Assembly: GCF_902686445.1 (NCBI RefSeq)
Contig: NC_062218.1
Coordinates: forward strand, 372,001 to 436,000
From: Sciurus carolinensis
Lineage: Eukaryota; Chordata; Mammalia; Rodentia; Sciuridae
Length of the DNA stretch: 64,000 bases
Direction: 5' to 3'
A model generated the notes under the pieces. The model had not been told where the DNA came from and searched no databases. It saw only the letters and a program-made list of their open reading frames with translations. A program made the translations under genes and the position numbers. Below, one piece after another: positions 1-12,045 of the stretch. Each line of letters opens with the position of its first letter. Position 1 is the first letter of the stretch.

Positions 1-181
1 CGACTGCTGTCCCCTTGGTGTGCGTGCGGGGCCTCTCTGTGTGCTGACCACTCATGGGCATTTGTGGAGAAGCTCAAGTCCTTGCCTGTATTTTGTTTTC
101 TTGTCCTTTTGGTTGTTGAGCTGCAAGAGTCCCCCATTCTGGATTTTAGATCCTCTCGGATATGAGTTGCCCATTTCTACT

Positions 182-598
182 TGTTTCAATCAGCTTTCTC
201 GCTGCTGTGGCTAAAAGACCTGACCAGCACAATCATAGAGGAGGAGAGGTTTACTTGAGGGCTCATGGTTTCAGAGGTCCTAGTCCATAGAAGGCTGCTC
301 CATTCCTCCGGGCTGCAGGCGAGGCTGAGCCTCAGGGTGGAAGAGCGTGGCAGAGGGAAGGAGCTCACATGAGGACCAGGAAGCACAGAGCGTCCACTCT
401 CGGGATGCAAACACACCCCAAGCCCCGCCCAGGCCCGCCTCCTGCAGCCACGCCCACCTGTCCTCAGATACCACTCAGGGCCCATCAGGGATCAGTCACT
501 GCCTGGGTCAGGACTCTCACGACTGTCACCTGCCCTCTGAACCTTCCTGCATCACCCGCACCGGAGCTTCTGGGGACTCCTCACAGCCAGACCACAGC
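182..598 (-). mobile_element. Solo MaLR-type LTR
   Basis: The segment is the reverse complement of a mammalian MaLR LTR. It has the same order of blocks as the two LTRs at 3748 and 6695: a GCTGCTGTGGCTAAAAGACC-like edge, a GAGGGCTCATGGTTTCAGAGG block and a terminal GGGGACTCCTCACAG edge. It is GC-enriched by decay and no internal region adjoins it. The remaining bases 1-181 and 599-754 show nothing recognisable. Confidence 0.65.
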
Positions 599-754
599 TC
601 ACGCCTGTTCTGCGGTTGTCTTTCACTTCATGTTTTGCTTCCCTTCTGCGCCGGGTCTCACGTGCTGCCCAGGCTCATGGTGAGCTCCCGGGCTCGGGAG
701 CCTGCTCAGCCTCCCCACATGCATGTCCCTAACCCAGCTTCTCTTTCTTGATAG

Positions 755-985
755 CATCCTGTGGAATATCATTTTTAATTTCAAAGCGGTCCAGTTTATC
801 CAGAGTTTTCTTTTGTTTCTTTGCTTTTGATGCCAATTTTGATCATCGTGGGACCTAAGGCTGCGAGAATTTCATCCTGTGTCTTAGTTTCAGCTTTTAC
901 ATTTAGGTCTCGTCAATACTGAGTCATTTTCTCACTTTGTGTGAAGGCAGGGCCCAGCTTCCCTCTGCAGCTCGCAGGGATCCTA
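755..985 (-). mobile_element. Old L1 fragment (ORF2 region)
   Basis: The AT-rich stretch read on the minus strand resembles a diverged L1 ORF2 segment, including blocks equivalent to TTTAGGTCT and TGAGTCATTTT in the plus-strand reading. It is heavily mutated and non-coding. From 986 to 1834 I see only GC-rich intronic sequence with chance open frames. Confidence 0.45.
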
Positions 986-2868
986 TTGTGTCTGTCTGTG
1001 GTCCAAGCCCTGCTCTCCCTGTGGGCAGCCGTGGAATTCTGTCTGAAAATCAGCTGGCCACAGTGTGGCTGCTCTTGTGTCCCATTTTCTCTTTGTAATG
1101 CTTTTTAAAAGCCTGTACTTCTAATGAAGTAACTTTTCAGGTATTCTGCACACAACCAGTTGGTTTGCCCATCAGCAAGCACAGGTAGTCCGTGCTCACT
1201 CACTGACCTGCTCGCCTGAACCCCGCTCTGGCACCCAGGCCTCTTAGCTATACCGTCTTCCCGCTTGGTGTCTGAGCGAATCCCTGACTCGCCATTTCCT
1301 TCCTGCACTTTTCTGTTCAGTCTGAGTTTTGATTTGAACTGAGAAACTTCAGTATTTAGAAATAGTAACAGTAGTGACCCGAGGCAGAGGGCACTCTGGC
1401 TTGTGGGGCTGAGGGAGCCCAGAAGCTGGGGCCGGGCCTTGCCAGGGAAGGCAGTCCAGCCCCTAGAGGGCGGAGGAGTTCACAGCGCCTCCAGCCTCTG
1501 GCTCAGAGAGGAGCTGAGGCCGGCCTTCTGCAAGCCTCCCTTGCCCTCCCCTGGCAGGGAGGTCAGCTCAGCTGAGGAGAAGCGCTCCAAGGCCCAGCTC
1601 TCTCCCACAGGGTGGCTGGAGGGCAGCAGGCTCAGCGCCTCCCCCTGCTGGCCGCTGGTGTCCCTGCAGTCACAGACCCGTGGGACAGTCAACCATCCCA
1701 GGCTGCCGCCACCCGCCCTCTTGGTGGTCCTCCCTGGCCTTGTTTCCTTTGGCCCAGAGGCTTCCTTTAGTACTGCTGCAACCCCTGCAAGGGGTCCTCA
1801 GTCTTCCTGCACCTGAAAATGTCCTCGCTCACTTGTGAAGGGCGTTTGCACATGATGTAGAATTCTGGGGTTCAGAGTGTTTTTCTTTCAGCACATTAAC
1901 AATGTGGATTCACTCTTTTCCCCTGCATTGTCTCTGACAAGGATTCTACTGTCCTGGTTTTTGCTTCTCTGAACCCAATTTATTCTCTGACTTTTAAAAT
2001 CATTCTGTTTGCTACGGTTGTGAGCAATTTTGTTACGATGTGCCTTGGTGTAATCTTTCTTGGGTTTCTTGTGCTTGGGGTTCATTGGGCTTCTTGCAGG
2101 TTACCACTTTCATTACATTTGGAAATTTTTCTGCTATTATTTCTTAACTTTTTCTATTACTCTTTTTCCTTCTGTTCTTTAGGGGCCTACTCATACATAT
2201 TAGGACCGTGAATAACTAAGTATTGTGTGTGCGTGTATGTGTGTTTTGAGGGGTGCTATTTTAAATGGTACTGGTATTTAAATTCTGAGTTCTAGGGCTT
2301 CATTGCTAGTTTGTAGAAGTACATTTAACTTTTATATATTGTTCTTTTATCCTGTGACCTTGCTCAGTACAGTAATTAGTTACAGGAGGTTTTTAAGTCA
2401 AATTTTTGGAATTTTCTACCTGTACAATCAAGTTTTTTGCAAACCATAATGTTTGACTTTTCCTTTCCCAGTTTCATGACTTCTGTTTATTTTTCTCACC
2501 TTATCACCTGGCTGATACACAGATGCAATGATTACCATGGAGTAGGGCATCTTTGCCTTGTTCAAGGCTTCAGAGCAAGCTCCATTCTTCACTGCTAGGT
2601 AGTATGCGGGCTGCATGCTTTTTGTAGATGTTCTTTATCGGTTAATTACATTCCCTTCTATTCCTGGTTTGATGCCAGGTTTTAAATTAGCATATGGATT
2701 TGGATTCTGTCAGTGATTCTCTGCGTGTATTAAGATGCTCATATCTTTTCCTCTGGTTTGTTAATATGGTGAATGTGGTGATCGGTTCTTGGGTGTCGCA
2801 GCATCTGTGAATTCCTTTATGGACCCCACTTAGGTGGAAAGTATTATCTTCTTCTTCTTCTTTTAAAA

Positions 2869-3060
2869 CCAGGGATTAAACCCAGTTTGCTTAACCACTG
2901 AGCCACATCCCTTGCCCTTTTTTATATTTTATTAGAGACAGGGTCTTGCTGAGTTGCTCACGGCCTCACTAAGTTGCTGAGGCTGGCTTTGAACTCTTGA
3001 TTCTCCTGCCTCAGCCTCCCGAGGCACTAGGAGTACAGGTGTGTACCACTGTGCCTGGCT
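2869..3060 (-). mobile_element. B1/ID-type composite SINE
   Basis: On the plus strand the order is an ID-like tail (GGGATTAAACCC...CACTGAGCCACATCCC), a T-rich joint, and then a B1-like 7SL head ending in CTCAGCCTCCCGAGG and CAGGTGTGTACCACTGTGCC. This is the reverse complement of a squirrel-type B1-ID dimer inserted into L1 sequence. Confidence 0.8.
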
Positions 3061-3129
3061 TGTATTATCTTCTGTACATATTGATAGGTCCATGTGCTAA
3101 CATTTCACTGAGGATATTTAAAAAAATAT

Positions 3130-3262
3130 TTTTAGTTTTGGATGGACATAATACCTTTATTTTGTTTATTTTATTTTTTAATGTGGTGCTGAGGATCGAA
3201 CCCAGTTCCGTGAGGAACTGTGAGACAAATATTCTACCACTGAGTCACAACCCCAGCTACTC
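3130..3262 (-). mobile_element. ID-type SINE
   Basis: The T-rich stretch followed by GTGGTGCTGAGGATCGAACCC and CACTGAGTCACAACCCC is the reverse complement of an ID element without the B1 head. It interrupts the same old L1. Confidence 0.7.
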
Positions 3263-3395
3263 ATTGAGGATTTTTATGTCTGTGTTCAAAATGAGGGTAA
3301 TGCTGAACTCATAAATGAATTAATGTTTAACTGCTTCATTAGTTTTCCTCCAAAGATGGTAGAGAACTCGTCTTTAAACTGGTAGAATATACCAG

Positions 3396-3747
3396 TGAAG
3401 CCATTTCACCAGGATTTTTCTTATTGGAATAGACAAAGTACTATCCATACATACATACAGAGTATGTTTCTTTGTGGGAATAGATGGACTACTCTCTGGG
3501 GTACCTATTTCTTTGTTGAAATAGAAAAAATACTCTCTAGGTTATCTGTTTCTTCTTGGAATCAACAGAGTACTCTCTGGGTTATTAATTTCTTTATTAG
3601 AGTAGTCAGAGTAATACCTGGGTTATATATGACCTTGTTGGAATAGACAGAGGACTCTCTGGGGTATGTTTCTTGTTGGAGTAGACAGAGAACTCTCAGA
3701 GGTATCTGTTTCTTTGGGGTAGACAGAGGACTTTCTGGGATATCTGG
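3396..3747. repeat. Degenerate minisatellite, left half
   Basis: A unit of about 48-50 bp is repeated about seven times, built on TTGGAATAGACAGAG, ACTCTCTGGG and TATCTGTTTCTT. It stops at 3747, where a MaLR provirus begins, and resumes at 7101 with the same unit. Confidence 0.85.
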
Positions 3748-6700
3748 TGTTTTAGTCAGCTTTTTTGTTGCTGTGACTAAATGACCCTATCAGCACAACT
3801 CTAGAGGAGGAAGAGTTTATTTGAGGGTTCATGGTTTCAGAGGTCTTAATCTGTAGACAGCCAGCTCCATTCCTCAGGGCTCCAGGTGAGACAGGAACAA
3901 CATGGCAGAAGAGTGTGGCAGAGGGATGTGGTTTACATGGTGATCAGGAAGCAGAGAGAGTTTCTACTCTCCAGATACAAAATATAATACCCCATAACCA
4001 CACCCCCAATTCCCAATTTCTCCAGCCACACCCCACCACTTCAGAAACCAGTCAGTTAATCCCTATCAGAGGATTAAATCACCGATTGGATTAAGACTCT
4101 CACAGCCCAATCATTTCTCCTCTGAACCTTCTTGAGTTGTCTCACACTGAGCTTTTGGGGGACACCTCACATGCAAACCATAACATCCCACCCCTGGCCC
4201 CCAAAAGCTCACAACCATCTCACAGTGAAAAATACATTTTGTCCATTTCCAAGAGTCCCCATAATCTCAGCAGTTCCGAGATTGCTCAGAGTTCAGTCCA
4301 AAGTCTTCTCTGAGGTTGAGGCAATCTTGCACTGTGAGCTCCTGTAAAATTAAAAGCAACTTACAAGTACCAATATATAATGGCACAGAGTGAGCGTTTC
4401 CATTCACAAAATTAGCAGCATAGAAAGAAGGGATGGAACCAAAGCAAGACAGAAATCCAGCTAGGCAAACAAGTCCTGTATTCTGTGTCTGGTATTTGGG
4501 GCACATGGCATGATGTCATCTCTGAAGGACTTGTGTAGCACTCTCCCTGTGGCCTTGTTGGTTGCAGCCCAAGTGGCCTTTCTGTTGGCTTGTCTCTACT
4601 CGATTTCTGCAGCTTTCCTAGGATGATGTCCCACATTATTGTCATTTCTTAATCTCAGGGGTCTCCACTGCAGCTTCGGCTTCCTCCTCACGTCTCCACA
4701 CATTGCCTTCTCAGGGGTGCCTGCAGGGACTCTGACCCTGCTGCACTTTGCCTGGCCTCCCAGGCCTTCCTTTGAAATCTCGGTGGAAGACTCCATGACC
4801 CCCTAACTCCAGCATCCTGTATCCCTGCAGAACCAGCACCACGTGGTTGACGCCAAGGTCTGCCGCCATCTGGAGCAGTAGCCAAGCCTCCAGGGCCCCT
4901 GGCTGCAGCAGCCTCTAGGGTCTGGGTGGCTGAGCATGTTGAAAAACCTTCCTAGGCCCCCTTGTGCAAGAAGGGTGCCCACTGACCTCTTCTCAAGAGA
5001 ATTTTCACCTTTACTCCCTTGAGCTTGAGGCGGGTGTGGTCTTGCCAGCTCCTGAGATGCCCTCAAGCCACCTTTATCATTGTCTCCAGTCTTTAGCTTT
5101 TCTGTAGTGGCAGAGACGTCTTCAAAACTGCAACTTCCTTAGCCCCAGTTTTACTCCAGTCTTTCAAGTTCACTTTTTCCAAATCTTTCTGCTCTGCTAC
5201 ATGTTCCTTATTATCACAATATAGTTGGTTAAAAGCCACTAGCAATATCCGTGCCACCTGAATGCTATGCTGCATAGACATTTCTTCCACCAGATTAAGA
5301 AGTCCATCGCTTTTAGCAAGAATCAATAACTGGGATGGATTCAAACTAAAAAGCTTTCTCTCAGCAGAGGAAACTATCAGCAATGCGAAGAGAAAGCCTA
5401 CAGAGTGGGAGAATATCTTTGCCACTCATACTTCAGATAGAGCACTAATTTCCAGAATATATAAAGAACTCAAAAAACTCTACACCAAGAATACAAATAA
5501 CCCAATCAACAAATGGGCTAAGGATATGAACAGACACTTCACAGAAGAAGATCTACAAGCAATCAACAAACATATGAAAAAATGTTCACCATCTTTAGTA
5601 ATAAGAGAAACGCAAACCAAAACTACACTAAGATTCTATCTTACTCCAATTAGAATGGCGATTATCAAGAATACAAGCAACAATAGGTGTTGGTGAGAAT
5701 GTGGGGAAAAAGGTACCCTCATACATTGCTGGTGGGGCTGCAAATTAGTGCAGCCACTCTGGAAAGCAGTGTGGAGATTCCTTAGAAAACTTGGAATGGA
5801 CCCACCATTTGACCCAGCTATCCCACTCTTTGGCCTATACCCAAAGGACTTAAAATCAGCATACTACAGAGACACAGCCACATCAATAGCTGCTCAATTC
5901 ACAATAGCCAGACTGTGGAACCAACCTAGATGTCCTTCAATTGATGAATGGATAAAGAAACTGTGGTATATATATACAATGGAATATTACTCAGCTATAA
6001 AGAATAACAAAATTATGGCATTTGCAGGCAAATGGATGAAATTGGAGAATATCATGGTAAGTGAGATAAGCCAATCTCAACAATCCAAAAGATGAATGAT
6101 CTCACTGATAAGTGGATAATGACACATAATGGGGGGTAGGAGGGGGGCAAAAATGGAGGAAGGAGGGACTGTATAGAGGGAAAAGAGGGGTGGGAGGGGT
6201 GGGGGGGAGGAAAAAATAACAATGAATCAAACATCATTACCCTATGTAAATGTATGATTAGGCAAATAGTATGCTGTTACTCCATGTACAAACAGAAACA
6301 ACGTGTATCCCATTTGTTTACAATAAAAATAAATTAAAAAAAAAAAGTCCATTGCTTTTAAAATCAGCCTCACAGAAAATCTCTGGACACAGGCAAAATG
6401 AAGATAGCTTCTCAGCCAGAGCATAACATGAATGGCTTCTACTCCAAATTCCCAGAGTCGTCCTCTGAACACTCTTGAGCCCTGTCTTCATTGTTCCAGT
6501 CCTATTAGCATTCTGGTTTTCTGAGCTGGCACCATAATCAGCCGTTAATCTCCCCTTACAACAACCTAGAGCATTTCCAACTTGCACTGTTAAACATCTC
6601 AAAATTCCTCCTACCAATTCCAAAAACTCAAAGAGCTTCCAAACCACGTGTCCAGGTTAGTCACAGCAATGACCCACTTCTCAGTACCAGTTTGTTTCGG

Positions 6701-7095
6701 TCAACTTTTTCACTGCTCTGACTAAAGATCCAACTAGAACAACTGTAGAGGAGGAAAGTTTATCTGAGGGCTCACGGTTTCAGAGGCCTCAGTCCATAAA
6801 AGGCCGGCTCCATTCCTCGAGGCTCAAGGTGAGGCAGAACATCATAGCAGGAGAGTGTGGCACAGGGAAGCAGCTTATGAGGTGATCAGGAAGCAGAGAG
6901 AGATTCTATTCTCCAGATACAAATATATAACCCAAAGCCACACCCCACCTCTTCAGTTGCCACTCAGTTAATCCCTAACAGGGAATTAAATCACTGATTG
7001 AATTAAGATTCTCACAGCCCAGTTATTTCTCCTCTGAACCTTCTTGCATTGTCTCACATGTGACTTCTGGGGACGCCTCACCTCCAAACCATAGA
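3748..7095 (-). mobile_element. MaLR (ERVL-MaLR) provirus, near complete, interrupted by L1
   Basis: This is a minus-strand, non-autonomous ERVL-MaLR retroelement. Two LTRs of the same family and orientation flank it (3748 to about 4187, and about 6695 to 7095). Between them, 4188-5315 and 6361-6694 match the order of a MaLR internal region, for example the blocks around CTCACAGTGAAAAATAC, GAATGCTATGCTGCATAGAC and TCAGTACCAGTTTG. The host sequence ATCTGG appears at 3742-3747 and again at 7095-7100, which fits a target site duplication. MaLR internal regions carry no intact genes and none is seen here. An L1 insertion at 5316-6345 splits the element. Confidence 0.8.
5316..6345 (+). mobile_element. 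5'-truncated L1, ORF2 C-terminus and 3' UTR
   Basis: This is a recent L1 copy, truncated to the last part of ORF2. The reading frame runs to about 6093, with one in-frame TGA at 5694 where the related copy at 26489-28362 has CGA, and a two-codon deletion near 5887. A G-rich 3' UTR, AATAAA and an A-tail (6336-6345) follow. A 15-bp target site duplication with one mismatch flanks it (5301-5315 AGTCCATCGCTTTTA, 6346-6360 AGTCCATTGCTTTTA). Not a host gene. Confidence 0.92.
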
Positions 7096-7100
7096 TCTGG

Positions 7101-7260
7101 TTTGTTGGGGTAGACAGAGGACTCTCTGAGGTATCTATGGTGTGTTGGAGTAGACAGTTCTCTCTGGGATATCTGTTTCTTATTGGAGTAGACAGAGGAC
7201 ATCTAGGGTATCTATTTTTTTCTTGAGTGAGTCGTGGGTGTTTTATCTCTCTCAGAGTTT
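7101..7260. repeat. Degenerate minisatellite, right half
   Basis: About three more units of the array at 3396-3747 (GGGGTAGACAGAGGACTCTC and similar), separated from it by the MaLR insertion. Confidence 0.8.
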
Positions 7261-7297
7261 TCCATTCCACCTAAATGTTTGAATCATGTAGAGTGTC

Positions 7298-7643
7298 TGT
7301 CTTAGTTGCTTGGGTGCCATAACAAAATACTGCAGACTAAGGACTTTGCACAAGGACCTTTCCCAGGTTCTTCAGGAGGACAGGGAGGACCAAGCTATAG
7401 CAGGACTTGGTTTTGGGCAGGTGTCCTCCTGGTTGGCAGGTAGCCTTATTCTCATATGTCCTCACAGGGTGGGACAGCAGCTCAATGTGTCCATTCCTCC
7501 CTGGGGTGTCGTCCTGTGGAGCAGGGCTCCACCCTGTAACCTTGCATGAGCCTGTCATCTTGCAGGCCCTGGCCTCCTGCTGTCCTGGGCAGGGTTAGGG
7601 CTCCAGCATAGGAGTTTGGGGGGACATGTTTCAGTCCACAACA
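7298..7643 (-). mobile_element. MLT1-type MaLR LTR
   Basis: On the plus strand this begins TGTCTTAGTTGC...GCCATAACAAAATACTGCAG and ends GGGGGACATG...CAGTCCACAACA. Read in reverse, these are the two ends of an MLT1-class LTR. It is a solo LTR with no convincing target duplication. Confidence 0.7.
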
Positions 7644-8080
7644 CTATTCTCTTACATTCCTTTTGGTGTACATTCCATAGTGATGTCCTTTTTTTCTTTC
7701 CTGCAAATCATAACCTTATTTGTTTGATGCTTCTGGTGAGAGATTCATCAATTTTACTGATCGTTTCAAGGAACCTCTCAAGATTTTTGTCCTTTCCTCT
7801 TAAGCTACAAGTCCCACTGACTCCTCCTCTTCATTGTTTCCATCCTTCTGCTTTGTCGGGGTCCATTTTCTCTTCCGTTGCTTGTGGTGCACGCCTGGCT
7901 TGCTCTCTGAGACGGCTCCTTCCTCGCGCTGGGTCAGTTCCTGTCATGCTCATGGCTGCCTCCTGTGACTCTGGATGCACTTAGGTTTTCATTTTTGTTC
8001 CATTAAGAGTATTCCTAAAATTTCTTGGATACTTTCTCTTTGGCCCATGGTATTTTGAAGTGTGCTGCTTCCCAGGCACT
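7644..8080 (-). mobile_element. Old L1 fragment
   Basis: An AT-rich decayed segment resembling L1 ORF2 in reverse orientation (for example TTCATCAATTTTACTGATCG followed by a CTTTGGCCCATGGTATTTTG-like block). The rest of intron 1 to 9174 is GC-rich and shows nothing recognisable. Confidence 0.5.
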
Positions 8081-9155
8081 TGGGGTTTTCCCGGCTACCT
8101 TTCTAGTTTGGTTCCCTGGTCCGGAGAACGTGCTTCCTGCCCTTGCTGACATCGGAGCACCATTGTCCCGGCGGCTGCTCATCAGGGTGAAGAGCGCACC
8201 CTGCTGCCATTGGATGCGTACTCTGCACATTCTGAGAGCTCCGGCCTGCTGCTGTTTGGACATCTGTGCTCTTTGCTGATGTCCACTCTCCTTGTTCTAC
8301 TGACCACTGGCCACATCTCCAATGAGCATCCCTTCAGTTTAGGCAGCTTGGCTTTGTGTTTGGAAGCCCTGCTGCCAGGTATGTGCACATTTAGGGTGCT
8401 GTGTCCTCTTGGAGATGTGACCACTGTGTGGTACTGCTTTGTCCCTGGTGACGCCCCATGTTCTGAAGGCCCCCTGGTCTGGACCTTGCGAAGCTGCAGA
8501 TGCCTTCGATTGGCACCTGTGGGGTGGCCCTTCTGTGCATTTACTCAGCTTACCTGTGTCTTAAATTCCAAGGGGTCCAGCACACATTTCTGGTGTTCTC
8601 ATGACCACTTCCAGGTACAGTTAGGGGCTTGTCTGTCTCCTCCTCCAGACAGCATGTGCCTGAGGTCAGGTGAGGTCTTCTCAGCACCCCCAAGGCCAGC
8701 GCCTGGGCGGCTGCCTCTCCCTAAAAAACATTTGTCAGGGCTCTGATCCCCGTGCTTGGAGAGTCAAGACCCTCCAGGAGTTGGGGCAGATGAGCTGGGT
8801 GGCCAAGCTGGAGGCCAGAGTGGAGCCCAGCACACAGACCCAAGAAGAGGTTTCCCATAGCAGGGAGAGGCCTGTTGGCCCAAGTAGAGGCCGTGGAGAG
8901 GCAGCAGGAGAGACCTGCCGCAGTGTGGCCCCTGGAAGTGGCTCCTGGGCCTCGGCCATCCTCCCTGGCGCCTGTGCCTACGAGGACTGGTCCTTGCCTT
9001 GGACGATGCTGTGGTGCTGACAACCGTCCCGGCTGACCTGCATGGGGAACCCCCAGAGCAGAGTGGCCTCAGCTGACCTTCCTGCTGCTGGTGGCTTGGG
9101 GACATCATGGTGGATCCTGGGGTGTCACTGGGGTCCCCTGGTGCCACCAACTTGA

Positions 9156-9245
<90 letters not shown>

Positions 9246-9654
9246 TGAGTGTCCTCTGCCCAGCAGGTGCCACTAGGGACGCTGTGTCTTCACTGAGAAA
9301 AGGAATTCGGGAGGAGGGTGGGCGCTGCCGGGCTGGGCCTCCTGGTGCCCAGGACAGGGCCTCTGCTGCCAGCCCTGCAGAGGGTGCCGAAGCACAGGTC
9401 AGGTTCCAGAGCCTCACACCATCTTGTGTGTGGCCGAGGAGGTTCCCCGTCCTGTGATGAGGCCTCTACGGCGGCAGTGCCACCTAGTGTGTGGCTGAGT
9501 GGCACAGTGCCACTCGCTTCCGCTCTGCCTTTGGCTTGAGTCCTCGAGGCTCCAGGATCCTCGGCTGCCCCGCAAGTCCACTGTGTCCACGTGGCATCAG
9601 CTCAGGACTCCCACGCAGCCCTGTGGGGACGTGGTGAACCACGTACCAGCTGCT

Positions 9655-9706
9655 GCTGCTCGCCCTGCCACGAGCCCCTGCCACGAGCCCCTGCCACGAG
9701 CCCAGG
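9655..9706. repeat. Short tandem repeat (CTGCCACGAGCCC)
   Basis: Three near-identical 13-bp units, CTGCCACGAGCCC, in intron 2. The remainder of 9245-11595 is GC-rich intronic sequence without a recognisable element. Confidence 0.8.
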
Positions 9707-11595
9707 AGGGTCTTCTGCCACACTTGCCAACCAGATCTGGTGTGGGTCTGCACGCGGGCATATCAGACCCCGGCCTGGCGCTGACGTGGGGGGTTGGTGG
9801 GTTGCCCCTCAGCGGCACAGGCCTGCTTCTGGTGGTGCCAGCCCCACTCAGCATCCGAGCTGGAGCAGTTTAGCCCCCTGCCCCGGAAGCTGTGATCCAG
9901 GTCTCTCCTCCCAGCCCGGCCAGAGCTGCCCCGTGTCCTTGACCATGAACTCTGGGTTGAACCTGGTGCTCATTTTCGAGGGCTGATTCGTGTTTTTGTG
10001 CTTCGTACCACAGAAGCCTGCTGGGCACTGGGGACCCTGTGTCCTCTCCAGGGGTGTCAGATGCTTCCCCCCGTTTCCACCTCGCTTTGGCGTCTGCCAC
10101 GCAGAAGCCTTGAACTCATGTGGAGTTGAGCTTATCTGTCTTTCCTCTGTGGCTGAGTAGACTTCACACTACGATGACAAAGGGGTTTTCCTCTTTTGTC
10201 TTCTAACACACACACGTCTCTCTTTAACTCAGAGCCTTTGATCAGCTGCACGCTTTCCGGTGTGGGCTCTGGGGTCTGAATCACTTTGTTCTCCTGGGAG
10301 GGCTTTGCTGAGTAGCCACGTTTCCACACTGACCTGCGGTGGCCCTGGGCAGTGGCATCGTGGTTTGAGGGTGACACAGACTCTCGCTGTGTTAGTCTGC
10401 TTTCTTGTGCTGTGACAAGCGCCCCAGTTGGGTAATGTACAGAGAACGGAGGTTGATGCAGCTACATCTTGAGATGGAGTCGGAGGCCTGGTCCTGGCTC
10501 TGTGAGATCCTCAGCGGCCTCGCAGCGTGGCTCAGAGGAGGCAGGTGTGAGAGGGGCAGGTCAGTGCTGGGGAGGACCCTGCCGAGCCCTTCGGAGAGCA
10601 CCTCCCTGAGGACTGCGCCTCAGCGGGGAGCTCAGAAGCCAGCCACGCTCACACACTTGCCTGCCTGCGGGCCGCGCGCGAGGCGCTGAGGCTGGCTTGT
10701 GCAGGCGTGGGCGCCCCTGCGAAGGCTGGGTGTCACCCTTGGGCGACATATCCTGGTGTCCTGGGGAAGCTGGCTCTGCTGTTGGCGTCCAGGGAGCCCC
10801 TCCTGCAGCTGGCTGCCCACCTCCGCTGGGCTCTGGCCTCCTTGCCAGGACCGAGGGCTGCGGTAGGCGGTGCCTTGCGTTCTGGTCTGTAGGTGGGTGG
10901 GCTCGGGTCTGCCGGGGCTGCCTCTTCTCCCTGGAAGGTGAGCGGTGGAGGTGTGGGGCGTGGGGCTGGCACACGGCCACGAAGGAGTTTGTGGACGCCT
11001 GAGACTGGCCGGGCACAGCGGCTCCCGAGCACCCTCAGGGCACAGGCGCAGAGCCGCACCCGACCTCGGGTGCTGTGGTGATTTCCAGTCGCTACTTTCT
11101 CCAGAGGCGAATGCCTGGGGCGTCAGCAGTGTCCACTGGAGAGGCTGAGCTGCGTGCAGAGCAGCATGGGGCACGTGCTTCCCGCTCTGCTGGGATGTGC
11201 TGAAGTACGCGGGTTTCACGTCCAGGTCACCAACGTCCCGCTACTCCAGCTTCCTGGTCCCCTGGCCGCCCCTGCACCTCTGCCCCAGCAGCCTCTGGCC
11301 TGCTTCCTGCAGCGTTTTGTGCAGGTGGGATCCTGCGCATTGCATGATGGGCTCCTTTGCTGGTGCGGAGGTTCGGAGCTCATCGCCTGCCTTCCTGGCC
11401 AGCTCCTTCCGCCTGCCCGGGCGGGGCGGTGAACACCTGCCTGCGGTCCTGTGAGCACAGGTGCCCGGGGTGCGGTGCTGGGTCCTGTTCTCCAAGCAGC
11501 TGCTCCAGCTGTTGTTCCCAGCCACGGCAGAGCGCTCCAGGTCCCGCGTGCCCTCGGCCTGGGACCATCCAGTGGGGGCAGGATCTCGCCAGGCT

Positions 11596-12045
11596 TACTG
11601 GGTCTTAACCTGGTGAATAATGGTTTCAGTGTGTGCATGAGCCTGTTTACCATCCACATGTGTGCTCTGGTGAATGATGTTGAAATGATCTGTCTTCTTC
11701 TTCTTTGTTTGTCCTCTCATTGTTAACTTGTAAGGATCCTTTACATATTCTGGATCAAGCCCTTGTAGGAATATTTTCTTCCAATCTATGACTTACCTTT
11801 CCATTTTCTTAATATAGACTTTCAAGCCAGGCACAGGGGTGCTTGACTGTAATCCCAGTGACTTTGGAGGCTGAGGAAGGAGGATCACAAGTTGGAGGCC
11901 AACCTCAGCAATTAGGGAGACCCTGCCTCAAAAAAGTCTGGGGGCTGTAGCTAAGTGGTAGAACACTCCTGGGTTCAATCCCCAGCTCTGTGGCAGGGGC
12001 GGGAGGGGATTGACTTTCAAAAGACATTTACAATCTTTTGACAGA
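11596..12045 (-). mobile_element. Old L1 fragment split by a SINE
   Basis: 11596-11825 and 12012-12045 read as a diverged L1 ORF2 segment on the minus strand. On the plus strand it shows CCTTTACATATTCTGGAT and ATATTTTCTTCCAATCTATG. A SINE sits between the two parts. The stretch 12046-13394 holds no element I recognise. Confidence 0.6.
11826..12011 (+). mobile_element. B1/ID composite SINE
   Basis: The B1-like head GCCAGGCACAGGGGTGC...GGAGGCTGAGGAAGGAGG is followed by an ID tail, GGGGCTGTAGCTAAGTGGTA...GGGTTCAATCCCC. The flanking 9 bp GACTTTCAA is duplicated at 11817-11825 and 12012-12020, a target site duplication within L1 sequence. Confidence 0.9.

Larger units (their letters stand above)
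1835..3395 (-). mobile_element. Old L1 fragments, minus strand, split by two SINEs
   Basis: From about 2290 the minus strand carries a decayed L1 ORF2 reverse transcriptase segment. On the plus strand this appears as runs such as CTTTTTGTAGATGTTCTTTA, TTCCCTTCTATTCCTGG and GGTAATGCTGAACTCATAAA. The part 1835-2215 looks like another L1-type segment but is less certain. Two SINEs (2869-3060 and 3130-3262) interrupt it. No open frame of note survives. Confidence 0.6.
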
